From assembly GCF_003062295.1 (NCBI RefSeq), contig NZ_PYCN01000021.1, forward strand, positions 62,001 through 126,000: 64,000 bases of DNA. Reading direction: 5' to 3'. The DNA comes from Bradyrhizobium algeriense. Lineage in GTDB: Bacteria; Pseudomonadota; Alphaproteobacteria; Rhizobiales; Xanthobacteraceae. How positions within the stretch are numbered: position 1 is the stretch's first letter; each line of letters starts with the position of its first letter. A program made the position numbers and the translations under genes. The notes beneath the pieces were generated by a model. It made no database searches and had not been told where the DNA came from. It was given only the letters and a program-made list of their open reading frames with translations. This document shows, piece by piece, positions 16,435 to 24,452 of the stretch.

Positions 16435-16680
16435 TTACCAGCGGTGCCAGTGGCGGTGATGGTGGTGGTGATGATGGCCGCGGTGATGGTGCCAGCGGTG
16501 CCACCGATGATGGTGACGATGCCGCCAATGCACTTCCGTGGTCGCCAGCCTGGCGTCTTCCTGAACCGCTGCGGCGGCGCCGGGGTTGCTGAGCGACAGC
16601 GCATTGGCGCGCTCGGCTGGAGCCGCGAGCGCGAGCAGCGCGCCAACGGCGGCGAGCCCCAAAACTTTCGTGAACTGCAT
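16435..16680 (-). CDS. Exported polyhistidine-tailed small protein
   Basis: This 81-residue protein has a signal peptide (MQFTKVLGLAAVGALLALAA) and a short linker containing NALSLSNPGAAAAV. It ends in a 31-residue tail made almost only of His, Trp and Arg, with 18 histidines including a run of seven. Such tails bind Ni, Zn or Cu in other proteins (for example Hpn-like proteins), so metal binding in the periplasm is plausible but not shown. The ATG at 16680 starts the signal peptide. A terminator follows, and TGAAY boxes lie about 80 bp upstream. Confidence 0.78.
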   Translation of the reverse strand: MQFTKVLGLAAVGALLALAAPAERANALSLSNPGAAAAVQEDARLATTEVHWRHRHHHRWHRWHHHRGHHHHHHHRHWHRW

Positions 16681-16760
16681 GAATGCTCTCCTTGGGTCGG
16701 TGTCCACGTCTGCGCCGAATCGCTCGGCGCAACGCTGCACGCAATCTGACGCGAGCGACT

Positions 16761-16797
16761 TGAATGGGCTCTGAATGAATGCGCCACGAAGATGAAC
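16761..16797 (-). promoter_or_regulatory. Triple TGAAY box upstream of the polyhistidine gene
   Basis: On the plus strand TGAAT starts at 16761 and 16772 and TGAAC at 16793, again with 11 and 21 bp spacing, matching 15919-15955. The sequence between the last two boxes is also similar (AATGCGCC...AAGATGAA in both). Confidence 0.5.
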
Positions 16798-16921
16798 GGA
16801 TGACGGCTGCGGCTCGCCGCAATCCTTGCGCACGCCAACCGGCGCAGGACGCCGTCGCGACTTCAGCGCAAAAGCCGAACCACCGCCGCGTCAGGACGCG
16901 TCAAAAAATGGAAGAAAAAAT

Positions 16922-17248
16922 CTAGCCCGGCCGCCAGTAGCAGTTCATGCGCGGGGTGATCACCGTGCCGCTCGGCCGGTACTCCTGCACGTAATGCGCG
17001 GTGCAAGAGCGCACGGCGTTGGGGCCGGGGTTGTAGCGCGGGTAGACGTCGGGCGCCCATTCCTCCTGCCGATAGATCGGCACCCGCCGCAGCGGCCGCC
17101 GGCGCTGCGCGGACACATCCGTGACGACCGGCTTCGGCGCCACCCCGACCCGCAGCTCCGGCAATGCCGTCTGCGCCTGCGCCATCGTACCGGGGAGCAG
17201 GAGCCCGGCAAAAGCAGCCCATGCTGCGACCGTCACAATCCGCTTCAT
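16922..17248 (-). CDS. Exported small protein of unknown function
   Basis: This 108-residue protein has a signal peptide (MKRIVTVAAWAAFAGLLLPGTMAQAQ). The mature domain contains a basic stretch (SAQRRRPLRRVPIYRQEEW) and ends in VRSCTAHYVQEYRPSGTVITP and CYWRPG, with two cysteines that could form a disulfide. The family is not recognised with certainty; similar short proteins are common in Bradyrhizobium. The ATG at 17248 begins the signal peptide. Confidence 0.7.
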   Translation of the reverse strand: MKRIVTVAAWAAFAGLLLPGTMAQAQTALPELRVGVAPKPVVTDVSAQRRRPLRRVPIYRQEEWAPDVYPRYNPGPNAVRSCTAHYVQEYRPSGTVITPRMNCYWRPG

Positions 17249-17359
17249 CTTCAGTCCACCCACGCCTGATATCCCCCGTACGGTCCCCGATTGGCGCGCC
17301 GAGGTCAACTCCGCAAAACCAGGATGCGCACGGGCATAACACACGCTAAATACGTCCTG

Positions 17360-17758
17360 ATGTGGACCGAAGCAAAAGCCCCCTCGCTCGCCGAGATGGA
17401 AGCCATGGCGCATGAGGTGTTCGAGCGCCTGCCAAAGACGTTTCGAACCCTGTGCCAGGGTGTGATCATCCGCGTCGACGATTTTCCGACCGACGAGGTT
17501 TTGGACGAAATGCAGGCGCAAAGCGAGTTCGACCTGCTCGGCCTGTTCGTTGGGCTAGGCCTGCCGCAGCAGAGCAACGACGATGTCGCCCGCCTGCCCA
17601 ACATGATCTGGCTCTACCGCCGGCCGATCCTCGATTACTGGGCCGAACACGAGGAAACGCTGGGCCATATCGTCCGCCACGTCCTGATCCACGAGATCGG
17701 GCACCATTTCGGGCTGTCGGACGCCGATATGGAGGCGATCGAGGCTTCCGCAGGGTAG
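17360..17758 (+). CDS. Metallopeptidase family (minimal zincin) protein
   Basis: This 132-residue protein belongs to the small zincin-like family (DUF1025, TTHA0227-type). The HExxH zinc motif reads HEIGHHFGLSD near residue 117, close to the C terminus as in the family, preceded by NMIWLYRRPI. The substrate is unknown. The ATG at 17360 (MWTEAKAPSLAEMEAMAHEV) gives the usual length. It lies 84 bp before leuD on the same strand, possibly as part of its transcript. Confidence 0.85.
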   Translation: MWTEAKAPSLAEMEAMAHEVFERLPKTFRTLCQGVIIRVDDFPTDEVLDEMQAQSEFDLLGLFVGLGLPQQSNDDVARLPNMIWLYRRPILDYWAEHEETLGHIVRHVLIHEIGHHFGLSDADMEAIEASAG

Positions 17759-17842
17759 GATTGTGCAAATTGGCCTTTTGCCGGGGCGATATTCGCGATA
17801 AATCAGCGGCCTGCCCCACCCTTCAACCGGGAAGTGCGATCG

Positions 17843-18448
17843 ATGGAAAAGTTCACCACACTGGAAGGCGTCGCGGCGCCGCTGAAGATCATCAATGTCG
17901 ACACCGACATGATCATCCCGAAGCAGTATTTGAAGACCATCAAGCGCACCGGCCTCGGCAAGGGGCTCTTTTCCGAGCAGCGCTACAAGGATGACGGCAG
18001 CGAGAACCCGGACTTCGTGCTCAACCAGCCGGCCTATCGCAACGCCAAGGTGCTGGTCGCCGGCGATAATTTCGGCTGCGGTTCCAGCCGCGAGCACGCG
18101 CCGTGGGCGCTGCTCGATTTCGGTATCCGCTGCGTGATCTCGACCTCGTTCGGCGACATTTTCTATAACAACTGCTTCAAGAACGGCATTCTGCCGATCC
18201 GCGTCACCCAGGACGACCTCGACAAGCTGTTCGACGACGCCGAGCGCGGCGCCAACGCCACCCTGACCATCGACCTCGCCAACCAGGAAATCCGCGGTCC
18301 TGACGGCGGCAAGGTGAAGTTCGAGATCGATCCGTTCCGCAAGCACTGCCTGATGAACGGCCTCGACGACATCGGCCTGACCATGGAAAAGAAATCGTCG
18401 ATCGACGATTACGAGGCGAAGCTGAAGAAAGAGCGCGCCTGGGCGTGA
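17843..18448 (+). CDS. leuD: 3-isopropylmalate dehydratase, small subunit
   Basis: LeuD is the swivelling domain that completes the LeuCD isomerase. The 201-residue protein shows NVDTDMIIPKQYLK near the N terminus, FGCGSSREHAPWALLDFGI near 78 and SFGDIFYNNCFKNGILPI near 105. It starts at 17843 (MEKFTTLEGVAAPLK). A good terminator follows. leuB (25193-26305) and leuC (13392-14798) are elsewhere in the window, so the leucine genes are dispersed. Confidence 0.97.
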   Translation: MEKFTTLEGVAAPLKIINVDTDMIIPKQYLKTIKRTGLGKGLFSEQRYKDDGSENPDFVLNQPAYRNAKVLVAGDNFGCGSSREHAPWALLDFGIRCVISTSFGDIFYNNCFKNGILPIRVTQDDLDKLFDDAERGANATLTIDLANQEIRGPDGGKVKFEIDPFRKHCLMNGLDDIGLTMEKKSSIDDYEAKLKKERAWA

Positions 18449-18471
18449 TCGTATCGCCTGATCGTGTTACG

Positions 18472-18498
18472 AGAGCCCCGATCACATCGGGGCTCTTT
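18472..18498 (+). terminator. Intrinsic terminator after leuD
   Basis: AGAGCCCCGAT (18472-18482) pairs with ATCGGGGCTCT (18486-18496) and runs into TTT. Confidence 0.85.
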
Positions 18499-18519
18499 CG
18501 TTAAGCGGAGGCGACGCGG

Positions 18520-19308
18520 ATGCGGCCTGATGTCGTCACTTTCTGGCACGGCCGGCTCGACGGGCTGCGGCTGACCTGCCTGCGGTCACAGGTCGCCGCC
18601 GGCCACAAGGTCACGGTCTACAGTTTCGATCCCTTGCCGGGCCTGCCCGACGGCGTCGGCAATGCCGAGGCCGAGGCGATCCTGCCGCATTCCTTTTCCG
18701 AGCGGCTGCGCCCGCCGCAGCCGGACGGAAGCTGGCGCGACTGGACCATTTTGCAGTTCAGCGATTTCTTCCGGATGCGGCTGATGGCCGAGCGCGCCGG
18801 ATTGTGGCTCGACGCCGACGTGCTGTTGCTCAAACCCGTCGAGATCGATCCGGCAAAGCCTTATTTTGCGTGGGAGCGCCGACGCCAGCTCGGAAACTCG
18901 GTTTTGTACCTGCCCGCGAATGACCCAATCGTGCTGGCATTCGCGGATCTGATGGAGCAGGAGGATCTGACGCCGGACTGGCTGGCGCTGCGTCATCGCC
19001 TCACCTTCATGCTGCGACAGTTACGGCACCGATCGAGCCGCCTCTCCGACATCCGCGTCGCGATCTACGGCCCGGCGGCGCTGACCGCGCTCGCGCGCCG
19101 CTCGGGTGAATTGCAGCATGCGCTGCCGAAGCAATCCTTCTACGCTGTGCATGCCGAGCCGAAACTGTTCTTCGAGCCGGCGGATTTTTCAGGCCTGCTC
19201 AGCCATCCAGAGATCATCGGATTGCACATCTCGCCAAAGGGCCGCGGTGGTGAAAAGCCCATCCCGGGCAGCCTTTATGCGTGGGCGGCGGAGAAGTTCG
19301 GTAAGTAG
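18520..19308 (+). CDS. Glycosyltransferase with DxD motif (GT32-like)
   Basis: This 262-residue protein resembles the sugar-binding DxD region family (GT32/capsular polysaccharide synthesis type). Visible features are VTFWHGRLDGLRLTCLRSQV at the start, FSDFFRMRLMAERAGLWLDADV with the metal-binding DxD near residue 99, and a C-terminal GLHISPKGRG. It is probably cytosolic or membrane-peripheral and transfers a nucleotide sugar onto an envelope glycan; the acceptor is unknown. AGCGGAGG precedes the ATG. It stands alone between the leuD terminator and a repeat element. Confidence 0.8.
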   Translation: MRPDVVTFWHGRLDGLRLTCLRSQVAAGHKVTVYSFDPLPGLPDGVGNAEAEAILPHSFSERLRPPQPDGSWRDWTILQFSDFFRMRLMAERAGLWLDADVLLLKPVEIDPAKPYFAWERRRQLGNSVLYLPANDPIVLAFADLMEQEDLTPDWLALRHRLTFMLRQLRHRSSRLSDIRVAIYGPAALTALARRSGELQHALPKQSFYAVHAEPKLFFEPADFSGLLSHPEIIGLHISPKGRGGEKPIPGSLYAWAAEKFGK

Positions 19309-19325
19309 CGGCGGCGAGCTCCGTC

Positions 19326-19468
19326 TTCCCTTCTCCCCTTGTGGGAGAAGGTGGATCGCTGACGCGCAGCGGCAGCGAGACGGATGAGGGGTTTGTCTCC
19401 GCAGATAGAGACCCCTCATCCGGCGCTTCGCGCCACCTTCTCCCACAAGGGGAGAAGGGAAGAAGATC
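19326..19468. repeat. Dispersed palindromic repeat, family A copy 2
   Basis: This copy starts CCCTTCTCCCCTTGTGGGAG, contains AGACCCCTCATCCGGCGCTT and ends CCCACAAGGGGAGAAGGGAA. The outer arms pair. It separates the convergent glycosyltransferase and CoA-lyase genes and probably stops transcription from both sides. Confidence 0.9.
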
Positions 19469-20346
19469 TAATGCCCCATCGCTGCGATCGCGTCCGCAAT
19501 CGCGATCGTCCGCTTCGCCATGTCGGCGTGCAGCCGCTCTACCATCCGCCCGTCGAGCTGGATGGCGCCCCGTGAGGCGTTTTCCGGCTTCTCGAAGGCC
19601 GCGATGATCTTGCGCGCTTCGGCCACCTCTTCCGCCGGCGGCGTGAAGATGGCGTTGCAGGCCTCGATGTGGCTCGGATGGATCAGCGTCTTGCCGTCGA
19701 AGCCGAGATCGCGACCCTGCGCGCATTCGGTCGCAAAGCCGTCGATATTGCTGATGTCGCTGTAGGGCCCGTCGAGAATTTCGAGCCCGTGCGCGCGCGT
19801 CGCCAGGATGCAGTGCGTGATCATCGGGATCATCGCCGCACGGCCGGGCTGCATGCGGATCCGCGTCTCCCGCGAGATATCATTGGGCCCGAACACGAAG
19901 CCCGCAAGCCGGGTCTCGGAATCCTTCGATGCCGCCGCGAGCTTGTCGGCGTCCAGCACCCCGCGCGCGGTTTCGAGCATGGCCCAGACCCGGATCGACA
20001 TATCGGCGTTGATGTCACTCAGGCGGTTGGCGATGGCGTTGAGATCGGCCACGGTGGAAACCTTCGGAACCAGGATGCCGTCGGGCCGGGCCTTGCCGGC
20101 CATGGTGACGTCGTCGACCCACCACGACGTATCGAGGCTGTTGACGCGGATCAGCACCTCGCGCTTGCCGAACCCGCCGGCCGCAATGGCTTTTGCGATC
20201 TGGTCGCGGGCCATCGCCTTGGCGTCCGGCGCCACCGAATCCTCGAGGTCGAGAATGATGCCGTCGGCCGGCAGGCTGCGCGCCTTTTCCAGCGCCCGCG
20301 CGTTCGACCCCGGCATGAACAACAGGCTGCGGCGCGGACGGATCAT
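19468..20346 (-). CDS. CoA-ester lyase of the HpcH/HpaI (citrate lyase beta) family
   Basis: The 292-residue protein is a TIM-barrel CoA-ester lyase. It starts MIRPRRSLLFMPGSNARALEK and shows GIILDLEDSV near residue 32 (metal-binding aspartate/glutamate), LIRVNSLDTSWW near 72, a GFVFGPNDIS segment near 150 and GFDGKTLIHPSHIEACNAIF near 215. Related enzymes cleave citramalyl-, malyl- or beta-methylmalyl-CoA. Which substrate is used here is not clear. The ATG at 20346 is preferred to an upstream one at 20388, because the family begins with RPRRSLLF. Confidence 0.9.
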   Translation of the reverse strand: MIRPRRSLLFMPGSNARALEKARSLPADGIILDLEDSVAPDAKAMARDQIAKAIAAGGFGKREVLIRVNSLDTSWWVDDVTMAGKARPDGILVPKVSTVADLNAIANRLSDINADMSIRVWAMLETARGVLDADKLAAASKDSETRLAGFVFGPNDISRETRIRMQPGRAAMIPMITHCILATRAHGLEILDGPYSDISNIDGFATECAQGRDLGFDGKTLIHPSHIEACNAIFTPPAEEVAEARKIIAAFEKPENASRGAIQLDGRMVERLHADMAKRTIAIADAIAAMGH

Positions 20347-20463
20347 GGGCTGGTTCCTCTGGAGGCTTCGAGCCCCACGCCCTAACATTTCAAACCGGGG
20401 TCCGAAAGCCTTGTTCCCGTCATCGGCTTATGGTTAGCCATGCGCGGGTACAGACAGGACACC

Positions 20464-21108
20464 ATGGCTCCATTCCCGCAACACCTGCTCGACGGCTACC
20501 GGGCCTTTAGCTCGCAGCGGCTGCCGACCGAACAGACGCGCTACCGGGAACTTTCCGAGCGCGGCCAGTCGCCCGCCGTGATGGTGATCGGCTGCTGCGA
20601 TTCGCGCGTCTCGCCGGAAGTGATTTTCGACGCCGGCCCCGGCGAACTCTTCGTGGTGCGCAACGTCGCCAATCTGGTGCCGGTCTTCCAGCCGGACGGC
20701 GGCGCCCACGGCGTGTCGGCTGCGCTGGAATATGCGGTACAGGTGCTGCGTATCAAACACATCGTGGTGCTCGGCCATGCGCAGTGCGGCGGCATCCGCG
20801 CCTTCATCGACGATATCGACCCGCTGTCGCCGGGCGATTTCATCGGCCGCTGGATGGCGATGTTCATCAAGCCGGGCGAAAAGGTCGGCCAGCGCGAGCA
20901 CGAGACAAGGCAGGATTTCACCACGCGGATCGAGAAGGCCGCGGTGTTCCGCTCACTCGAAAACCTGATGACGTTTCCGTTCGTGCGCAGCCGCGTCGAG
21001 CGCGGCGAGATGCAATTGCACGGCGCCTATTTTGGCGTCGCCGAAGGCTCGCTGTTCGTGCTCGACCCGGAAGCGAAGGAATTCCGCAGCGTGAGCGAAG
21101 CGGCATAG
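20464..21108 (+). CDS. Beta-class carbonic anhydrase
   Basis: This is a zinc enzyme that interconverts CO2 and bicarbonate. The 214-residue protein has the zinc ligands in CCDSRVSPE (Cys and Asp/Arg dyad near residue 41-44) and GHAQCGG (His and Cys near 101-104), plus DGGAHGVSAALEYAV between them. It is cytosolic, with no signal peptide. The ATG at 20464 gives the usual start (MAPFPQHLLDGYRAF); an upstream start at 20440 is possible. Confidence 0.94.
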   Translation: MAPFPQHLLDGYRAFSSQRLPTEQTRYRELSERGQSPAVMVIGCCDSRVSPEVIFDAGPGELFVVRNVANLVPVFQPDGGAHGVSAALEYAVQVLRIKHIVVLGHAQCGGIRAFIDDIDPLSPGDFIGRWMAMFIKPGEKVGQREHETRQDFTTRIEKAAVFRSLENLMTFPFVRSRVERGEMQLHGAYFGVAEGSLFVLDPEAKEFRSVSEAA

Positions 21109-21117
21109 GCGGTCGCG

Positions 21118-21246
21118 CAGGGTGGGCAAAGGCGCAACGCACCGTGTCCATCACCTGTCCTCGATCGCAATGCTGAATGGTGGGCACGCGGAGCCTGTCA
21201 TCGGGCGCGCGGGCGCGCGACCCGGTGGCTTTGCCCACCCAACGAA
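21118..21246. repeat. Dispersed repeat, family E copy 1
   Basis: It starts GGGTGGGCAAAGGCGCAACGC and ends GTGGCTTTGCCCACCCAACG, and includes GTCATCGGGCGCGCGGGCGC. The ends pair (GGTGGGCAAAG/CTTTGCCCACC). A second copy is at 56939-57052, and an internal piece appears inside the repeat at 40084-40207. It lies between convergent genes. Confidence 0.85.
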
Positions 21247-21249
21247 TCA

Positions 21250-21804
21250 CTATTCGCCGCCGTGGTCGCCGCCGCCCCATCGGTCGGATATCGCCAGCAT
21301 GAAGGCCGACACCACGAACGCCAGATGGACGCCGACCAGCCAGGCGAGCTTTGTCGGATCGAAGGCGGCGTCGATGTTCATGAAGGCCTTCAGCACCTGG
21401 ATCGCCGAGATCGCGACGATCGAGGCCATCAATTTTTGCTTGAGCCCGCCGAAACTGACCTTGGTCATCCATTCCGGCCAGTCCGGATGGCTGCCCGGAT
21501 CGATCTTGGAGACGAAATTCTCGTAGCCCGAGAACACCACGATCAGGATCAGATTGCCCGTTAGCGAGAGATCGATCAGCGCCAGCGCGCCGAGGATGAT
21601 ATCGGATTCCTTGGAGCCCGGCGCGTGGACGATGAACTCCCACAGCACCGCGCAGAATTTGAACAACAGCACCGCGAGGCTGACGACGAGGCCGAAATAA
21701 AACGGCGCCATCAGCCAGCGGCTGTTGAAGAGCAGGCTCTCGAAGCCGCGCTCGGCGCGCTTGAGCTGCGGATTGGGGCGATAGGGAGCCGGCTCTTCCG
21801 TCAT
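21250..21804 (-). CDS. UPF0114 (YqhA-type) membrane protein
   Basis: This is a 184-residue integral membrane protein of the UPF0114/YqhA family (TIGR00645). The N-terminal ESLLFNSRWLMAPFYFGLVV segment, the LIDLSLTGNLILIVVFSGYENFVS block and WLVGVHLAFVVSAFMLAISD at the C terminus are characteristic, with about four membrane helices. The function is unknown. It lies downstream of asd on the same strand (29 bp gap), so it may be co-transcribed. Confidence 0.92.
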   Translation of the reverse strand: MTEEPAPYRPNPQLKRAERGFESLLFNSRWLMAPFYFGLVVSLAVLLFKFCAVLWEFIVHAPGSKESDIILGALALIDLSLTGNLILIVVFSGYENFVSKIDPGSHPDWPEWMTKVSFGGLKQKLMASIVAISAIQVLKAFMNIDAAFDPTKLAWLVGVHLAFVVSAFMLAISDRWGGGDHGGE

Positions 21805-21833
21805 GGCAATCCCGGCTCCTCGACGCGCTTAAC

Positions 21834-22868
21834 TCACGCCGCCTTCTTCTTCGCGGTGATCAGCTTGCGGTTGATCAGGCATTCGGCGATCTGCACGGCG
21901 TTCAGCGCCGCGCCCTTGCGCAGATTGTCGGAGACGCACCACAGCACCAGGCCGTTTTCCACCGTGGCGTCCTCGCGGATGCGGCTGATATAGGTGGCGT
22001 CTTCGCCGGCGGCCTCATACGGCGTGACGTAGCCGCCGGGCTCCTGCTTGTCGATCACCAGGCAACCCGGCGCGTTGCGCAGGATGTTGCGGGCTTCATC
22101 GGCCGTGATCGGATTCTCGAACTCGATGTTGACGGCCTCGGAATGGCCGACAAACACCGGCACGCGCACGCAGGTGGCGGTCAGCCTGATTTTGGGATCA
22201 AGAATCTTCTTGGTCTCCATCATCATCTTCCACTCTTCCTTGGTGTAGCCGTCCTCCATGAAGACGTCGATGTGCGGGATGACGTTGAAGGCGATGCGCT
22301 TGGGGAACTTCTTGTTGATGAGTTCGCTGTTGGTGTAGACGGCCTTGGTCTGCGAAAACAGCTCGTCCATCGCGTCCTTGCCGGCGCCCGAGACCGATTG
22401 ATAGGTCGAGACCACGACGCGCTTGATGGTGGCCTTGTCGTGCAGCGGCTTCAGCGCGACCACGAGCTGCGCGGTCGAGCAGTTCGGGTTGGCGATGATG
22501 TTCTTCTTGGCAAAGCCCGCGGTCGCATCCGCGTTCACTTCCGGAACGATCAGCGGCACGTCCGGATCCATCCGAAAGGCCGACGAGTTGTCGATCACCA
22601 CCGCACCGGCGGCGCCGATCTTCGGCGACCATTCCTTCGACACCGAACCGCCGGCCGACATCAGGCAGATGTCGACGTCGGAAAAATCATAGTGCTCGAG
22701 CGCTTTGACCTTCAGGGTGCGGTCACCATAGGACACCTCGACGCCGACGCTGCGGCGCGAGGCCAGCACCACGACCTCGTCGGCGGGGAATTTGCGCTCG
22801 TCGAGAATATTGAGCATTTCGCGCCCGACATTGCCGGTCGCACCGACGACAGCGACTTTGTAACCCAT
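21834..22868 (-). CDS. asd: Aspartate-semialdehyde dehydrogenase
   Basis: Asd reduces aspartyl phosphate to the semialdehyde, the branch point for lysine, methionine and threonine synthesis. The 344-residue protein opens with the NADP-binding KVAVVGATGNVGREML. It has the catalytic cysteine in NPNCSTAQLVVALKPLHD near residue 131 and the VSTYQSVSGAGKDAMDEL segment. Its product feeds the pathway that ends with dapF in this window. Confidence 0.97.
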   Translation of the reverse strand: MGYKVAVVGATGNVGREMLNILDERKFPADEVVVLASRRSVGVEVSYGDRTLKVKALEHYDFSDVDICLMSAGGSVSKEWSPKIGAAGAVVIDNSSAFRMDPDVPLIVPEVNADATAGFAKKNIIANPNCSTAQLVVALKPLHDKATIKRVVVSTYQSVSGAGKDAMDELFSQTKAVYTNSELINKKFPKRIAFNVIPHIDVFMEDGYTKEEWKMMMETKKILDPKIRLTATCVRVPVFVGHSEAVNIEFENPITADEARNILRNAPGCLVIDKQEPGGYVTPYEAAGEDATYISRIREDATVENGLVLWCVSDNLRKGAALNAVQIAECLINRKLITAKKKAA

Positions 22869-22985
22869 CGTTCACTCTCCGAGGAAAAATGCCGCCCCGC
22901 CGCGTCAAGCGGAAAGGGAGAAGGCAGCGCTTCTATGCGAGAAACGCCGATATGACAACGTTTGACGGCTGTGTTTGGGCGTTTG

Positions 22986-23789
22986 ATGAATTCGGTTCCG
23001 GCCAGAACGGCCAATTCCCATTATACGACGAGAATTCACCCGGCGCTGGCAAGCTTCGTTGACGAGGTCTGCGGTACGCTGGCACGGCTCTGCGCCTATC
23101 TGATGACCCTGGCGCTGATGGCCATTTGCGGTATCGCGCTATGGCACCATTTGCCCGAGGTGACCGCGATGGAGACGTCGCCGAAAACCTGGAGCCAGGC
23201 CGGACGCACAGCGCCTGCGTTCGCGGTAAGCCATCTTATTTTCCCCAGCAAGACAGAGACTTACGAAGTTTTTCGGCATCCCGAGGGCGGTCGCAAGGAC
23301 GTGTTCCGCTGGAGCGGCATCGGCGGCACGCCGGTCGCCGAGCTCGAAATCTATCGTCCGGGTGAAGAAATCGATCAGGTCGGCTCGGCGGCCGGCTACC
23401 TTGCCGCAAGGATGGATCCGGCTGGCCCGCGCGAGTTGGAGGCGGCCGGAATCGTCGACAGCAAGTTCGGCGCCGTGACTCTGTTTCGCCGGGTCGGCGG
23501 CACCGAGGCCGCCCGCGCCTGCCTCCGGTTTTTCAGGCATGTCGATGAGCCGAAATTCCGTCTCTCCGGCTGGTCATGCCTGGGCGAGGATTTGCCGGCC
23601 CGCCGCACCGCGATCGGCTGCATGCTGAACCGGCTGATCCTGCTGACGGCCGGAAACGATACAAAACTGACGGAATTGTTCGCCCACGCCGAAGTCCGGC
23701 GCAGCGATTGCGCGACGTCGGGCGCGCCGGTCTTGTCAGCGGATTGGGTGACGGGCACCGATAACCCGCATTTGCGCGGCGCCCTGTAA
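22986..23789 (+). CDS. Membrane-anchored protein of unknown function
   Basis: This 267-residue protein has one N-terminal membrane helix (about residues 38-58, LMTLALMAICGIALWH) and a soluble domain, probably periplasmic. The domain contains VSHLIFPSKTETYEVFRHPE, a GIGGTPVAELEIYRPGEE block and several cysteines near the C terminus. I do not recognise the family. The ATG at 22986 is used; a TTG at 22962 is an alternative. It is transcribed divergently from asd. Confidence 0.7.
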   Translation: MNSVPARTANSHYTTRIHPALASFVDEVCGTLARLCAYLMTLALMAICGIALWHHLPEVTAMETSPKTWSQAGRTAPAFAVSHLIFPSKTETYEVFRHPEGGRKDVFRWSGIGGTPVAELEIYRPGEEIDQVGSAAGYLAARMDPAGPRELEAAGIVDSKFGAVTLFRRVGGTEAARACLRFFRHVDEPKFRLSGWSCLGEDLPARRTAIGCMLNRLILLTAGNDTKLTELFAHAEVRRSDCATSGAPVLSADWVTGTDNPHLRGAL

Positions 23790-24007
23790 TCCGGCGTTGG
23801 CGGGGTCTGCTTTCCGCGGCCCCTCACAATTGTGGCAACAAGCAGCCAAGACACTGGTTTTCATGAAACTTTTTCGCTTCGCGCCGCATTATTCCGGCGC
23901 GGTGTGGCGCAATTGACCTAGCGACGATGGTCTCGCCGTGGCTACAATGTCTGTAATCAGATCTGACGATCCGCCAACCTGTAAGGGCGGACAATGACGA
24001 GGATGCA

Positions 24008-24397
24008 ATGACCCGAAAATTCCCCGCTGCGAGCAAGCTCGCGATGTTGCTTGCCGCGGCTGCCCTCGTCGCGCTCGGCTCCACTTCCGCCAGCGCCCAG
24101 TCCAAGCAGCAGCGATACGACCGGGATGGCCGCCCCTATTACGGGGCGAACGGTCCCAACCGTTCCTACCAGCAGGGCCCGCGCACCCGCGTCTTCGTCA
24201 CCACGCGCTCATGGCTCGATGCCGGCACCGAGGTGCTGCCCGGCGACCGCAAGTTCCTGGACTACGCCTTCCCGTCGGATTTTGGATATCCGACGTTCGC
24301 GCGCGAAAACCTCAACCGGCCGATCGACCGCCAGCCACTCAACCCGCCGTCGGATATGGGTGGCTATCCGCTGACCGTCCCGCTGCCGCCGTATTAA
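24008..24397 (+). CDS. Exported small protein of unknown function
   Basis: This 129-residue protein has a clear signal peptide (MLLAAAALVALGSTSASAQ). The mature part is hydrophilic, with RYDRDGRPYYGANGPNRSY, VFVTTRSWLDAGTEVLPGDR and a proline-rich end (YPLTVPLPPY). I do not recognise a family. The intrinsic terminator 25 bases downstream supports it as a real monocistronic gene. Confidence 0.72.
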   Translation: MTRKFPAASKLAMLLAAAALVALGSTSASAQSKQQRYDRDGRPYYGANGPNRSYQQGPRTRVFVTTRSWLDAGTEVLPGDRKFLDYAFPSDFGYPTFARENLNRPIDRQPLNPPSDMGGYPLTVPLPPY

Positions 24398-24414
24398 GCT
24401 GCATTCGCCAGATG

Positions 24415-24446
24415 AAAAAATGCCCGGTCGAGACCGGGCATTTTTG
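24415..24446. terminator. Bidirectional terminator between convergent genes
   Basis: AAAAAATGCCCGGT, CGAG and ACCGGGCATTTTT form a hairpin with A and T runs on both sides. It serves the exported-protein gene (plus) and the hexapeptide transferase (minus). Confidence 0.9.
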
Positions 24447-24452
24447 TGACCT

